From NCBI GenBank assembly GCA_018712915.1, contig DVGC01000028.1, positions 1 through 55,570 of the forward strand: DNA of 55,570 nt, written 5' to 3'. A program made the position numbers and the translations under genes. The notes below the pieces were generated by a model. It saw only the letters and a list, made by a program, of their open reading frames with translations, was not told the origin of the DNA and ran no database searches. The number at the start of each line of letters is the position of its first letter. Positions within the stretch are counted from its first letter, which is position 1. This DNA comes from Candidatus Copromonas faecavium (nom. illeg.) (GTDB lineage Bacteria > Bacillota > Clostridia > Lachnospirales > Lachnospiraceae). Positions 9,482 to 17,300 of this stretch are shown here, piece by piece.

Positions 9482-9507
9482 AAAAAACCCTGCACATTTG
9501 TACAGGG
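9482..9507 (-). terminator. Minus-strand intrinsic terminator
   Basis: Read on the minus strand, CCCTG (9507-9503) and CAGGG (9492-9488) form a stem extended by ACA/TGT around an AA loop, followed immediately by six T. It lies between two plus-strand genes. No minus-strand gene is recognisable just upstream of it, so it may stop antisense transcription. The rest of 9311-9674 shows no gene. Confidence 0.6.
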
Positions 9508-9674
9508 ATTCATCATTTAGGATTTCAATTTCAAAAAGGTTTAAGGATAAAGGATTTCTTTTGCATTGTGCATTTCTATGGTTAAAGTATAACATGCCGC
9601 GGCGGAAAATGATTGTATATTCTTTGAATGAATTATGAAGATTTTCTTAAGATTGTAGTTTTTTGGAAGGGCTG

Positions 9675-10664
9675 ATGGAACTCTGGAAAAATTTCCAGAT
9701 GAAATCTGCCGGGTTCCCCGGATGCATCTGCGGAATATTCTATGATAAAAGGGAAATAAGGAAATCATATGTGGATCATGTAAAGAAGCTGATTCATTGC
9801 GAAGCCGTTTATCAAATGGGCCTGACGGGAAAAGGGGTCGGCGTGGCCGTTCTGGATACCGGCCTGTTTCCTCACAGGGATTTTGAAGATAGAATTTCAG
9901 GATTTGCGGATATGGTAAACCACAGGCCCGGCCCTTATGACGACTGCGGCCATGGAACCCATATCTGCGGCATCATCGGGGGCAGCGGGGCGGCCTCTGA
10001 TGGGCGTTATCAGGGAATGGCCCCGGGCTGCAGCCTGACGGCGGTAAAGGTGCTGGACCGAAGAGGCAACGGTTCGGTGACAGATGTGCTGGCCGGGATT
10101 TCCTGGGTACTGGAGCAGCGGGAACGGCTGGGAATCCGGATCATTAATATTTCTGTTGGTTCCGGTGCAAGGAAGGGCATGAGTGAGAAATCTGCCCTGG
10201 TAAGAGGAGTGGACCAGGCCTGGGATGCGGGGCTGGTGGTGGTTGTGGCCGCCGGCAACAACGGTCCGGGACGGATGACCATCACCACACCGGGGATCAG
10301 CCGGAAGGTGATTACAGTGGGATGCTCCGATGACGACAGGGAAGTGCTGGTGGCAGGAAACCGGATGGTGGATTATTCCGGAAGAGGGCCTACGGCTGCC
10401 TGTATCTGCAAGCCGGATGTGGTAGCTCCCGGCTGCGGGGTGGTCAGCTGTGCCGGGGATTTGAGCCGGTATACCATTAAAAGCGGAACCTCCATGAGCA
10501 CGCCTATTGTTTCCGGCGCCATTGCGCTTCTATTAGAGAAGTATCCGGAAATGACCAATCTGGATGTGAAGCTGAAGCTGATGAAAAGCTCCAGAGACAT
10601 TGGCCTTCCGAAAAACCAGCAGGGATGGGGCCTTCTGGATGTGGAGCGGCTTCTGGAACCATAG
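9675..10664 (+). CDS. S8 family subtilisin-like serine protease, cytoplasmic type
   Basis: The protein has 329 residues with the full subtilase triad: Asp61 in VAVLDTG, His93 in CGHGTHICG, Ser273 in GTSMSTP, and the oxyanion Asn195 in AAGNNGPG. It has no signal peptide, no membrane anchor and no recognisable propeptide. This points to an intracellular serine protease of the IspA type, although the short N-terminus (about 45 residues before the catalytic core) could act as an inhibitory extension. The start is ATG 9675, with GGAAGG four bases upstream. The in-frame TTG at 9663 lies before that site and is unlikely. It appears monocistronic, with its own terminator after it. The substrate is unknown. 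Confidence 0.9.
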   Translation: MELWKNFQMKSAGFPGCICGIFYDKREIRKSYVDHVKKLIHCEAVYQMGLTGKGVGVAVLDTGLFPHRDFEDRISGFADMVNHRPGPYDDCGHGTHICGIIGGSGAASDGRYQGMAPGCSLTAVKVLDRRGNGSVTDVLAGISWVLEQRERLGIRIINISVGSGARKGMSEKSALVRGVDQAWDAGLVVVVAAGNNGPGRMTITTPGISRKVITVGCSDDDREVLVAGNRMVDYSGRGPTAACICKPDVVAPGCGVVSCAGDLSRYTIKSGTSMSTPIVSGAIALLLEKYPEMTNLDVKLKLMKSSRDIGLPKNQQGWGLLDVERLLEP

Positions 10665-10669
10665 CGATA

Positions 10670-10709
10670 AAAGCGGCGTTTCCGGCGTTGTTTTGGACGG
10701 CGCCGCTTT
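10670..10709 (+). terminator. Terminator after the S8 protease
   Basis: AAAGCGGCG (10670-10678) pairs perfectly with CGCCGCTTT (10701-10709). The T run is short and mixed (TTTCTT). Confidence 0.65.
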
Positions 10710-10736
10710 CTTCCATGAATGGAAATGTTGAAAAAA

Positions 10737-10775
10737 TTACACAAATTTTACATAAGAGCTTGCAATTTTTTACAA
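10737..10775 (+). promoter_or_regulatory. Pho-box-like direct repeats
   Basis: TTACAC (10737), TTACAT (10748), CTTGCA (10759, weaker) and TTACAA (10770) recur every 11 bases, on one face of the helix. They lie upstream of and over the -35 of the two-component operon. This matches the form of PhoP boxes known in Bacillus (TT[ACT]ACA repeats 11 bp apart). Confidence 0.55.
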
Positions 10776-10789
10776 ATTGGTGCTATCCT
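10760..10789 (+). promoter_or_regulatory. Promoter of the two-component operon
   Basis: TTGCAA at 10760-10765, 18 bases, then TATCCT at 10784-10789 with an extended TG upstream. The -35 overlaps the Pho-box-like repeats, consistent with an activator-dependent, autoregulated promoter. The leader to the GTG at 10911 is about 115 bases. Confidence 0.6.
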
Positions 10790-10910
10790 ACTGATACTAC
10801 AAAAGAAAGATGTACGGATTGCACAGAATGGAACCGGACGGAAAGTGCTGCGCGGACGGAATGGAAGCGGCGCGGCAGATTGAAAAACGAAAAGACAGGA
10901 GGGAATCGGT

Positions 10911-11576
10911 GTGGCATTGATTTATGCGGTGGAGGATGATAAAAATATTCTGGAAATTGAGATGTTTGCTCTGAAGAACAGCGGTTACCAGGTGGACGGA
11001 TTCGAGTGTGCCCATGACTTTTATAAAAAGCTGGATGAGAAGCAGCCGGACCTGATTCTCCTGGACGTGATGCTGCCGGATGAGGACGGGCTGGAAATTG
11101 TGGCCAAGCTGCGGAGGCGGCCGGAAACGAAGAAAATTCCGGTGATCATGGTAACGGCAAAGACGACGGAGATTGATAAGGTAAAGGGACTGGATGCCGG
11201 GGCGGATGATTATCTGACCAAGCCGTTTGGCGTGATGGAGCTGATCGCGCGGGTGAAGGCCGTTTTAAGAAGGACCATGGAAGAAGAGAAATTCCTGTCA
11301 CTGGGAGATATTTTCCTGGATGATGAGAAACACATGGTTTACGTAAAAGATGAACCCTGCAGCCTGACCTTTAAGGAGTACGAGCTGCTGAAGCTGCTGC
11401 TTCACAATGCCGGGATTGTAGTGACCAGGGAGATTATTTTGGAGCGGGTATGGGGCATTGACTTTGAAGGAGAATCCAGGACTCTGGATATGCATATCCG
11501 GACACTGAGGCAGAAACTGGGCGACGCCGGAAGCATGATCCGGACGGTGCGCAACGTGGGCTATATGATTGAGTAG
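10911..11576 (+). CDS. OmpR/PhoB-family response regulator
   Basis: This is a 221-residue response regulator. The receiver domain (1-118) has the acidic pair in YAVEDDKN, the phosphorylated Asp52 in LILLDVMLP, the conserved threonine in IMVTAK and lysine in YLTKPFG. The winged-helix DNA-binding domain (125-221) has LTFKEYELLKLLL and the recognition region RTLDMHIRTLRQKLGD, ending VRNVGYMIE. The start is GTG 10911 after ACAGGAGG. It is followed after 11 bases by its sensor kinase. The Pho-box-like repeats in its promoter suggest a PhoP-type phosphate response with autoregulation. This is an inference, because no phosphate-uptake gene is in the window. Confidence 0.93.
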   Translation: MALIYAVEDDKNILEIEMFALKNSGYQVDGFECAHDFYKKLDEKQPDLILLDVMLPDEDGLEIVAKLRRRPETKKIPVIMVTAKTTEIDKVKGLDAGADDYLTKPFGVMELIARVKAVLRRTMEEEKFLSLGDIFLDDEKHMVYVKDEPCSLTFKEYELLKLLLHNAGIVVTREIILERVWGIDFEGESRTLDMHIRTLRQKLGDAGSMIRTVRNVGYMIE

Positions 11577-11587
11577 GGGGCTGGACC

Positions 11588-13000
11588 ATGAAGCGAAAAA
11601 TTCACATGGAACTTCTGGTGATTGCAGCGTTGGCAATTGTGCTGACGCTGCTGTTTGCGCTGTTTGTATTTTATGGACTGTTTCAGGAGCAGATCATGGG
11701 AGATCTGCGGGAGGACGCCCTTGCCTTTAAGAGCATGCGGGTGTTTGACCACCCGGAGGAGCTTGACGGGGAAAACTTTGAAATGGAGGAAGGCGGGCTG
11801 AGGATTACTCTGGTGGATACGCAGGGAGATGTGATTTTCGATACGGATGTGGATGAAGCGTCCATGGAAAATCATGAGGACCGGCCGGAGATACAGCAGG
11901 CGTTTGAAACGGGCGAGGGAAGCGGAACAAGAAAGTCGGAGACACTGGACAGAAATTCTTTTTATTATGCCGTGCGTCTGGACAACGGGACAGTGCTGAG
12001 AGTGGCCAGAGAGGCGGACAGCATTTTCGCCGTGACAAAAAACATGCTGGTGACGGTGGCAGGGGTATTCGTGCTTTTGTTTATCTTTACCGTGGTTCTG
12101 TCCAATTATTTCACCAAGAGTCTGGTGCGGCCCATCGAAGAACTGGCTGAAAACCTGGGAGAGCCGGGCACACAGGTGGTCTATAAGGAACTGGCTCCCT
12201 TTGTGGCCAAGATCCGGCAGCAGCATGAAGATATTTTAAAAAGTGCCAAGATGCGTCAGGAATTTACGGCCAATGTGTCCCATGAGCTGAAAACGCCTCT
12301 GACAGCCATTTCCGGATATGCAGAGCTGATTGAGCATGGAATGGCGGGGAAGGAAAATACGGAGCGGTTTGCCGGAGAAATTCACAAGAATGCTTCCCGG
12401 CTTCTGATCCTGATTAATGATATTATTCAGCTTTCTCAGCTGGATGGCGGGAAAACAGATGTGGAATATACGGATCTGGATTTGTATCAGCTGGCGGGTG
12501 AGTGTATTTCCATGCTGAATATGAATGCTCAGAAACAGAACGTGACCATGAAGCTTTGCGGAAAACCGTCTATGGTTTTTGCGGACAAGCAGCTGATGGA
12601 AGAGCTTTTGTTTAATCTGTGCGACAATGCCATCCGTTATAACAACAAAGGCGGTTCTGTCACGGTGACGGTGGATGAAAATAAGGAAGGAAATACCTAT
12701 CTTTCGGTAAAAGATACGGGAATCGGGATTCCGCCGGAGCATCAGGACCGGGTATTTGAACGGTTTTACCGGGTGGATAAAAGCCGTTCCAAGGCCACAG
12801 GAGGAACCGGTCTGGGCCTGGCTATTGTAAAGCATATTGTGGCTCAGCATGAGGCGAAAATTTTCCTGGAGAGTGAACCGAAAAAGGGAACGGAGATCGT
12901 TGTGGTGTTTTCGGATGCGTTAAAGGAGCATGAGAAGCAGAAAAAGCTGGAGCAGGAAAGCATTCAGGCAACAGAAGCTGAAAAGGCGGAGGAAGCCTGA
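11588..13000 (+). CDS. Membrane sensor histidine kinase, PhoR/ResE-like
   Basis: This 470-residue kinase is predicted to phosphorylate the adjacent regulator. Membrane segments lie at about 8-30 and 153-176, with an external sensing domain of about 120 acidic residues between. The HAMP-like linker is YFTKSLVRPIEELAEN. The HisKA domain holds His232 in VSHELKTPLTAISGYAEL, and the ATPase domain has the N box LCDNAIRYN, the G1 box VKDTGIGIP, the F box ERFYRVD and the G2 box GGTGLGLAIV. There is no PAS domain, unlike some PhoR proteins. The tail is charged and glutamate-rich. It lies 11 bases after the regulator gene and ends shortly before a strong terminator. Confidence 0.93.
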   Translation: MKRKIHMELLVIAALAIVLTLLFALFVFYGLFQEQIMGDLREDALAFKSMRVFDHPEELDGENFEMEEGGLRITLVDTQGDVIFDTDVDEASMENHEDRPEIQQAFETGEGSGTRKSETLDRNSFYYAVRLDNGTVLRVAREADSIFAVTKNMLVTVAGVFVLLFIFTVVLSNYFTKSLVRPIEELAENLGEPGTQVVYKELAPFVAKIRQQHEDILKSAKMRQEFTANVSHELKTPLTAISGYAELIEHGMAGKENTERFAGEIHKNASRLLILINDIIQLSQLDGGKTDVEYTDLDLYQLAGECISMLNMNAQKQNVTMKLCGKPSMVFADKQLMEELLFNLCDNAIRYNNKGGSVTVTVDENKEGNTYLSVKDTGIGIPPEHQDRVFERFYRVDKSRSKATGGTGLGLAIVKHIVAQHEAKIFLESEPKKGTEIVVVFSDALKEHEKQKKLEQESIQATEAEKAEEA

Positions 13001-13075
13001 ACCGGAGTCTGCGGAAAGCTGAAGAACCAGAAGCTGCAGCAGGGAAAGACGAGAGACGGACGTGGAGTTCAGGTA

Positions 13076-13110
13076 CAGGAGGCGGACGTAAAAACCGGCC
13101 TCCTGTTTTT
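13076..13110 (+). terminator. Terminator of the two-component operon
   Basis: CAGGAGGC (13076-13083) pairs with GCCTCCTG (13098-13105), followed by TTTTTG. Confidence 0.85.
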
Positions 13111-13124
13111 GTGTACAATACCCA

Positions 13125-13153
13125 TTGACAGTCATGGCGGAATTGGGTATAGT
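13125..13153 (+). promoter_or_regulatory. Strong sigma-A promoter, distal to recA
   Basis: TTGACA at 13125-13130 and TATAGT at 13148-13153 are 17 bases apart. No convincing gene lies between it and recA, but a perfect GC palindrome (CGGCGGGCCCGCCG, 13235-13248) is in the transcript. It may be a second, constitutive recA promoter or make a short RNA. Confidence 0.65.
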
Positions 13154-13315
13154 ACGGGTATCTGCTTTATCTCAGCATACACATCTGAAAGCCATTATGA
13201 CGGCAGAAAGGCCGCCGGAAAAGAAAAGACGAAACGGCGGGCCCGCCGCAGTTCATATGCCGGAGTTTCTCCTGTATTTTCCTGCAGATTTTTCCTGAAT
13301 TTCCCTGGGGAGAGG

Positions 13316-13344
13316 TTGACTTTTCTGCGGCGGTATATTATGAT
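13316..13344 (+). promoter_or_regulatory. Proximal recA promoter
   Basis: TTGACT at 13316-13321, 17 bases, then TATGAT at 13339-13344. Predicted transcription start is near 13351, at the edge of the LexA box. Confidence 0.65.
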
Positions 13345-13353
13345 AAGAAAAAC

Positions 13354-13367
13354 AGAACATTTGTTCG
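13354..13367 (+). promoter_or_regulatory. LexA (SOS) operator of recA
   Basis: AGAACATTTGTTCG contains the Gram-positive SOS core GAAC-N4-GTTC (GAAC 13355-13358, GTTC 13363-13366). It sits at the predicted start of transcription of recA, the expected place for LexA repression that is relieved by DNA damage. Confidence 0.85.
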
Positions 13368-13485
13368 CATTGCGTGATTTTACTTGCAGCAGCAAAGGAA
13401 CTCGTCCGTCAGGCTTTTCTGCCGGACGGAGAATCCTGCTGTGATGCTTAAGGCTATTTTTTGAAAGATAATGGAGGAACGGAAA

Positions 13486-14559
13486 TTGGAAATGAATCGG
13501 GATGAGAAATTAAAGGCCCTGGACGCGGCCGTGACACAGATTGAAAGAGCTTACGGAAAGGGCTCTGTGATGAAGCTGGGAGACTCCAGTGCAAATATGA
13601 ATATTGAAACAGTGCCCACCGGTTCCCTGAGCCTGGATATTGCTCTTGGACTTGGCGGAGTGCCGAGGGGAAGAGTAATCGAGATTTACGGCCCGGAATC
13701 CAGCGGTAAGACGACGGTGGCGCTGCATATGGTGGCGGAGGTTCAAAAGAGAGGCGGAATTGCCGGTTTTATTGACGCGGAACATGCGCTGGACCCGGTT
13801 TACGCAAAGAATATCGGGGTGGATATCGATAACCTTTATATTTCTCAGCCGGACAATGGAGAGCAGGCGTTGGAAATTACGGAGATGATGGTGCGTTCCG
13901 GCGCTGTGGATATCGTAATTGTGGACTCAGTGGCGGCGCTGGTTCCCAAGGCGGAAATTGACGGAGATATGGGCGATTCCCATGTGGGCCTGCAGGCCCG
14001 CCTGATGTCGCAGGCATTAAGAAAGCTGACGGCCATTATCAGCAAGAGCAACTGTATTGTCATCTTTATCAACCAGCTGCGCGAGAAGGTGGGTGTAATG
14101 TTCGGAAATCCGGAGACCACCACCGGCGGCCGTGCCCTGAAATTCTATTCCTCCGTCCGCCTGGATGTGCGCAGAACAGAGTCTCTGAAACAGGGCGGAG
14201 AAATTATCGGGAATCATGTGCGGGTGAAGGTGGTTAAGAACAAAATTGCTCCGCCGTTTAAAGAAGCGGAATTTGATATTATGTTTGGTCGCGGAATTTC
14301 CAAGGAAGGAGATATTCTGGACCTGGCGGCCAATGCCAATATCGTAGAAAAGAGCGGTTCCTGGTATGCTTATCATGGAGCGAAGATTGGACAGGGACGG
14401 GAAAATGCCAAGAATTATCTGGCTCAGAATCCGCAGATCTGTGAGGAGATTGAGAATCAGGTACGGGAACTCCACGGACTTGCGGCTCAGCATCTGGTGC
14501 AGGCGGAAACCGCTGCAGATAAAGGCGCAGAAAAAGAGCCGGAGAATGCAGAAGCATGA
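13486..14559 (+). CDS. recA: Recombinase RecA
   Basis: RecA is the ATP-dependent strand-exchange protein and co-protease for LexA. About 357 residues: Walker [10 protein letters not shown], Walker [13 protein letters not shown], the L1/L2 DNA loops including [12 protein letters not shown] and [19 protein letters not shown], and the conserved [20 protein letters not shown] 13486 is preferred as the start because GGAGG (13473-13477) lies eight bases before it. ATG 13492 ([11 protein letters not shown], the usual family beginning) and ATG 13471 are alternatives. The C-terminal tail is acidic, as is usual. Transcription is expected to be LexA-controlled. The stop overlaps the recX start (ATGA), so the two are translationally coupled. 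Confidence 0.97.
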   Translation: MEMNRDEKLKALDAAVTQIERAYGKGSVMKLGDSSANMNIETVPTGSLSLDIALGLGGVPRGRVIEIYGPESSGKTTVALHMVAEVQKRGGIAGFIDAEHALDPVYAKNIGVDIDNLYISQPDNGEQALEITEMMVRSGAVDIVIVDSVAALVPKAEIDGDMGDSHVGLQARLMSQALRKLTAIISKSNCIVIFINQLREKVGVMFGNPETTTGGRALKFYSSVRLDVRRTESLKQGGEIIGNHVRVKVVKNKIAPPFKEAEFDIMFGRGISKEGDILDLAANANIVEKSGSWYAYHGAKIGQGRENAKNYLAQNPQICEEIENQVRELHGLAAQHLVQAETAADKGAEKEPENAEA

Positions 14560-15215
14560 TTGAATGGAAAACCGGGAAACCGATCCGGATCCTGCCCGGT
14601 GAAGATGCAGCCGGAAGGATGAAACCTGACTTTGTCGGAGAAGACGGGGACGGAGAACAGAGCCGGATCCGTACGGAAAAAGGGATGGCGGGAGACCGGG
14701 TGCGGACGAGTACAGGAAAAGGGCGGAACGGCCAGAAGGCAGAAGAGACAGCAGATGAAGGGGAGACAGAGCGGCTCCGGGCCCGTGAAAAAGGCGTTTA
14801 CTATCTGCAGTTTTCGTCCAAAACAGAAGAAGAAATGAGAAGGAAGCTGGCGGGACAGGGATTTTCGCCGGCTTCCGTAGACTATGCCGTCGATTATCTG
14901 AAAGAACGCCGGTATTTGAATGATGAGGATTATGCCAGGCGGTATGTGGAAAAGAACGGGAAAAGGAAAAGCGAGCGTCAGATCCGGTACGATTTGAGCC
15001 AAAAGGGGATTTCTTCTGAGATCCTTGATTTGGTGCTGGAGGAAAATCCTGTGGATGAACTGGAACAGATCCTGGCGCTTTTGGAAAAACGGGGATATCC
15101 GAAGGAGGATGCAGACGAGGAAGAGATAAGAAAACAGTACGCCTATCTGGCGAGACGGGGCTTCTCCTGCGGCAGCATCCGCGCCGCAATCGAACATTAT
15201 GCACGGAAACGGTGA
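14556..15215 (+). CDS. recX: RecX-family regulator of RecA
   Basis: RecX proteins bind RecA filaments and limit their activity. The 219-residue product has the three-helix repeats of the family in its C-terminal two-thirds: [59 protein letters not shown], and a last repeat ending [20 protein letters not shown]. The first 75 or so residues are charged, Gly/Glu/Arg-rich and look disordered, an extension over a typical RecX. ATG 14556 overlaps the recA stop in ATGA. It is co-transcribed with recA and so presumably SOS-induced. Confidence 0.88.
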   Translation: MIEWKTGKPIRILPGEDAAGRMKPDFVGEDGDGEQSRIRTEKGMAGDRVRTSTGKGRNGQKAEETADEGETERLRAREKGVYYLQFSSKTEEEMRRKLAGQGFSPASVDYAVDYLKERRYLNDEDYARRYVEKNGKRKSERQIRYDLSQKGISSEILDLVLEENPVDELEQILALLEKRGYPKEDADEEEIRKQYAYLARRGFSCGSIRAAIEHYARKR

Positions 15216-15232
15216 GTTTGATGGCAATATAC

Positions 15233-15261
15233 TTGACATCATGCATAAAACAGTTTAAAAT
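15233..15261 (+). promoter_or_regulatory. Promoter of rny
   Basis: TTGACA at 15233-15238, 17 bases, then TAAAAT at 15256-15261, just after the recX stop. Confidence 0.8.
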
Positions 15262-15300
15262 TGAATTGTTGTAATTTCTTGTACAATGAAAACTAAATAA

Positions 15301-15313
15301 AGGAGGTGCTCCT
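15301..15313 (+). promoter_or_regulatory. Ribosome site within a palindrome, rny
   Basis: AGGAGGTGCTCCT is both a near-perfect Shine-Dalgarno sequence and an inverted repeat (AGGAG/CTCCT with GTG loop) ending right before the GTG start at 15314. Folding would mask the site. Confidence 0.5.
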
Positions 15314-16858
15314 GTGTCACCAATAATTTACGTTGTCATAACGGCGGTTATTGTGGCTCCTATTACCTGGCTTGCAGCTGTGGCTCACCGGAAAAAAAGC
15401 TATGAAAGCAAAATCGGAAGCGCAGAGGAAAAATCCAGAGAAATAATAGATGAAGCATTGAAGGTCGCAGAGACGAAGAAGAAAGAAGCTCTCCTGGAAG
15501 CGAAAGAGGAAAACCTGAAAGCAAGAAATGAGCTTGAAAAGGAAACCAAGGAACGGAGAGCGGAACTTCAGCGTTATGAGCGGCGCGTTCTGAGTAAGGA
15601 AGAAAGCCTGGACAAGAAGGCGGAGGCGATGGAAAAGAAAGAAGCCAGCCTGGCGTCCCGGGAAGAAACCTTAAAGAAGCGCACGGCCGAAATGGAAGCT
15701 CTGTATGCCAAGGAACAGGAAGAACTGGAGAAAATTTCCGGTTTGACCAGCGAACAGGCCAAAGAATATCTTCTGAAGTCCGTAGAAGAAGATGTCAAGC
15801 ATGACACCGCAAAGCTGATTAAGGAACTGGAAAGCAAGGCAAAGGAAGAAGCTGATAAAAAAGCGAAGGAGTACGTGGTTACGGCCATTCAGAGATGTGC
15901 CGCGGATCATGTGGCAGAAACAACAGTTTCTGTGGTTCAGCTTCCCAGCGATGAGATGAAGGGTCGGATTATCGGCCGTGAGGGCCGGAATATCCGTACG
16001 CTGGAGACAATGACCGGAGTTGAGCTGATTATTGACGATACCCCGGAGGCGGTTGTGTTGTCCGGCTTTGACCCGGTGAGAAGAGAAGTCGCAAGAATCG
16101 CGCTGGAGCGTCTGATTGTCGATGGACGAATCCATCCGGCGAGAATCGAAGAGATGGTGGAGAAAGCGCAGAAGGAAGTCGAAAGCATGATGCGCGAGGA
16201 AGGCGAAGCCGCTATTCTGGAAGTGGGAATCCACAACATCCACCCGGAACTTGTCAAGCTTCTTGGCAAGATGAAATTCAGAACCAGTTATGGACAGAAT
16301 GCACTGAAGCATTCCATCGAGGTTGCCCAGTTATCAGGACTGCTGGCGGCTGAGATTGGCGTAGACGTCAGACTGTCCAAACGTGCCGGCTTATTACATG
16401 ACATTGGAAAATCCGTTGACCATGAGATGGAGGGTTCCCATGTACAGCTGGGTGCAGAACTCTGTAAGAAGTACAAGGAATCGGCTGTAGTCATTAACGC
16501 GGTGGAATCCCATCATGGCGATGTTGAGCCGACGAATCTGATTTCCTGCATCGTACAGGCCGCCGACACGATTTCGGCAGCAAGACCCGGTGCGAGAAGA
16601 GAGACGTTGGAGACATACACGAACCGTTTGAAGCAGCTGGAAGACATTACCAATTCCTTTAAGGGAGTTGATAAATCCTTTGCGGTTCAGGCGGGACGCG
16701 AGGTGCGTATTATGGTGGTGCCGGAACAGATCAGCGATGACGATATGGTTCTTCTGGCAAGGGATATTTCTAAGAAGATTGAGGAAAGTCTGGAATATCC
16801 GGGCCAGATCAAAGTCAACGTGATTCGCGAGTCCAGAGTTACCGATTACGCAAAATAA
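15314..16858 (+). CDS. rny: Ribonuclease Y
   Basis: RNase Y is the membrane-anchored endoribonuclease that starts bulk mRNA decay in Firmicutes. The 514 residues contain one N-terminal membrane segment (about 4-24), a long Lys/Glu-rich coiled coil (about 30-190), a KH domain with [13 protein letters not shown], and an HD domain with [16 protein letters not shown] and ESHHGD. The length is that of the family. The start is GTG 15314, set by AGGAGGTG. It has its own promoter and terminator. Confidence 0.97.
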   Translation: MSPIIYVVITAVIVAPITWLAAVAHRKKSYESKIGSAEEKSREIIDEALKVAETKKKEALLEAKEENLKARNELEKETKERRAELQRYERRVLSKEESLDKKAEAMEKKEASLASREETLKKRTAEMEALYAKEQEELEKISGLTSEQAKEYLLKSVEEDVKHDTAKLIKELESKAKEEADKKAKEYVVTAIQRCAADHVAETTVSVVQLPSDEMKGRIIGREGRNIRTLETMTGVELIIDDTPEAVVLSGFDPVRREVARIALERLIVDGRIHPARIEEMVEKAQKEVESMMREEGEAAILEVGIHNIHPELVKLLGKMKFRTSYGQNALKHSIEVAQLSGLLAAEIGVDVRLSKRAGLLHDIGKSVDHEMEGSHVQLGAELCKKYKESAVVINAVESHHGDVEPTNLISCIVQAADTISAARPGARRETLETYTNRLKQLEDITNSFKGVDKSFAVQAGREVRIMVVPEQISDDDMVLLARDISKKIEESLEYPGQIKVNVIRESRVTDYAK

Positions 16859-16871
16859 ATTTCGGCAAAAA

Positions 16872-16923
16872 GAAAGCTGGAAACATATGGGTTTATCAGA
16901 GCCCTATGTTCCGGCTTTTTTTG
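16872..16923 (+). terminator. Terminator of rny
   Basis: AAGCTGG-AACATA-GGG pairs imperfectly with CCC-TATGTT-CCGGCTT, followed by seven T (to 16922). It is long and strong. Confidence 0.85.
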
Positions 16924-16955
16924 TATGCTTCGGCGGGAGAATTTTCTAAAAACTC

Positions 16956-16984
16956 TTGACGGATAATAAATTGTGAGGTAAAAT
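16956..16984 (+). promoter_or_regulatory. Promoter of the metNIQ leader
   Basis: TTGACG at 16956-16961, 17 bases, then TAAAAT at 16979-16984. It is the only good promoter before metN, so transcription must pass the leader reading frame and the terminator at 17223-17253. Confidence 0.75.
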
Positions 16985-17035
16985 GCAACATAAGTCAGAG
17001 AACCCATGGCAACAGCAGTTCCTGACAGAGAAAAA

Positions 17036-17052
17036 ACAGATTTCAAATCTGT
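17036..17052 (+). other. Hairpin directly before the leader-peptide ribosome site
   Basis: ACAGATT (17036-17042), loop TCA, AATCTGT (17046-17052), followed immediately by GGAGG at 17053-17057. It could mark or modulate translation of the leader frame. Confidence 0.55.
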
Positions 17053-17064
17053 GGAGGAAGCCAA

Positions 17065-17190
17065 ATGAGCGTAAAGAATCATACAATCCAGATGAATATG
17101 ATGTCTCTGATGTGCGGCATGGCCATGTGCGGCATGAATTTTTGCGTGGAAAAATTTCAGAAGACAGCGTGTGCGGTATGGATTGTGTGA
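17065..17190 (+). CDS. Met/Cys-rich 41-residue leader peptide upstream of metNIQ
   Basis: ATG 17065 is preceded by GGAGG at seven bases, and the frame closes at TGA 17188-17190. The product has 41 residues with eight methionines, seven of them between residues 10 and 24 (MNMMSLMCGMAMCGM), and four cysteines. It has no resemblance to a structural protein I know. It lies between the metN promoter and a perfect intrinsic terminator, so I read it as a leader peptide whose translation reports methionine or cysteine supply. That is an inference. A larger overlapping frame from 16983 lacks a ribosome site and looks non-coding. A small metal-binding protein is the main alternative. Confidence 0.65.
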   Translation: MSVKNHTIQMNMMSLMCGMAMCGMNFCVEKFQKTACAVWIV

Positions 17191-17222
17191 AATAAAATAT
17201 CCGAAATCAGAATGATGAGGGG

Positions 17223-17253
17223 AATCGCAGTTCGTATGGACTGCGATTTTTTT
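17223..17253 (+). terminator. Attenuator-type terminator before metN
   Basis: AATCGCAGT (17223-17231) and ACTGCGATT (17240-17248) form a perfect 9-bp stem followed by a run of T to 17253. It lies 33 bases after the leader-peptide stop and 48 bases before metN. The heptamer GCAGTTC of its left arm also occurs early in the leader (17015-17021) and could compete for the right arm. Confidence 0.8.
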
Positions 17254-17300
17254 ATTTCATATTTCAAAATACGACCAAAAGAGATAAAGAAGGAGAGAGT

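Noticed and set aside
16983-17195. A 70-codon plus-strand frame over the metNIQ leader
   Set aside because: It lacks a ribosome site, begins inside the -10 region, and has unremarkable composition. The overlapping 41-codon frame at 17065 has GGAGG and the striking Met cluster.
16985-17300. SAM (S-box) riboswitch or T-box upstream of metN
   Set aside because: No S-box core, no K-turn and no T-box sequence (AGGGTGG...CCGCG type) is visible. The leader-peptide model fits better.
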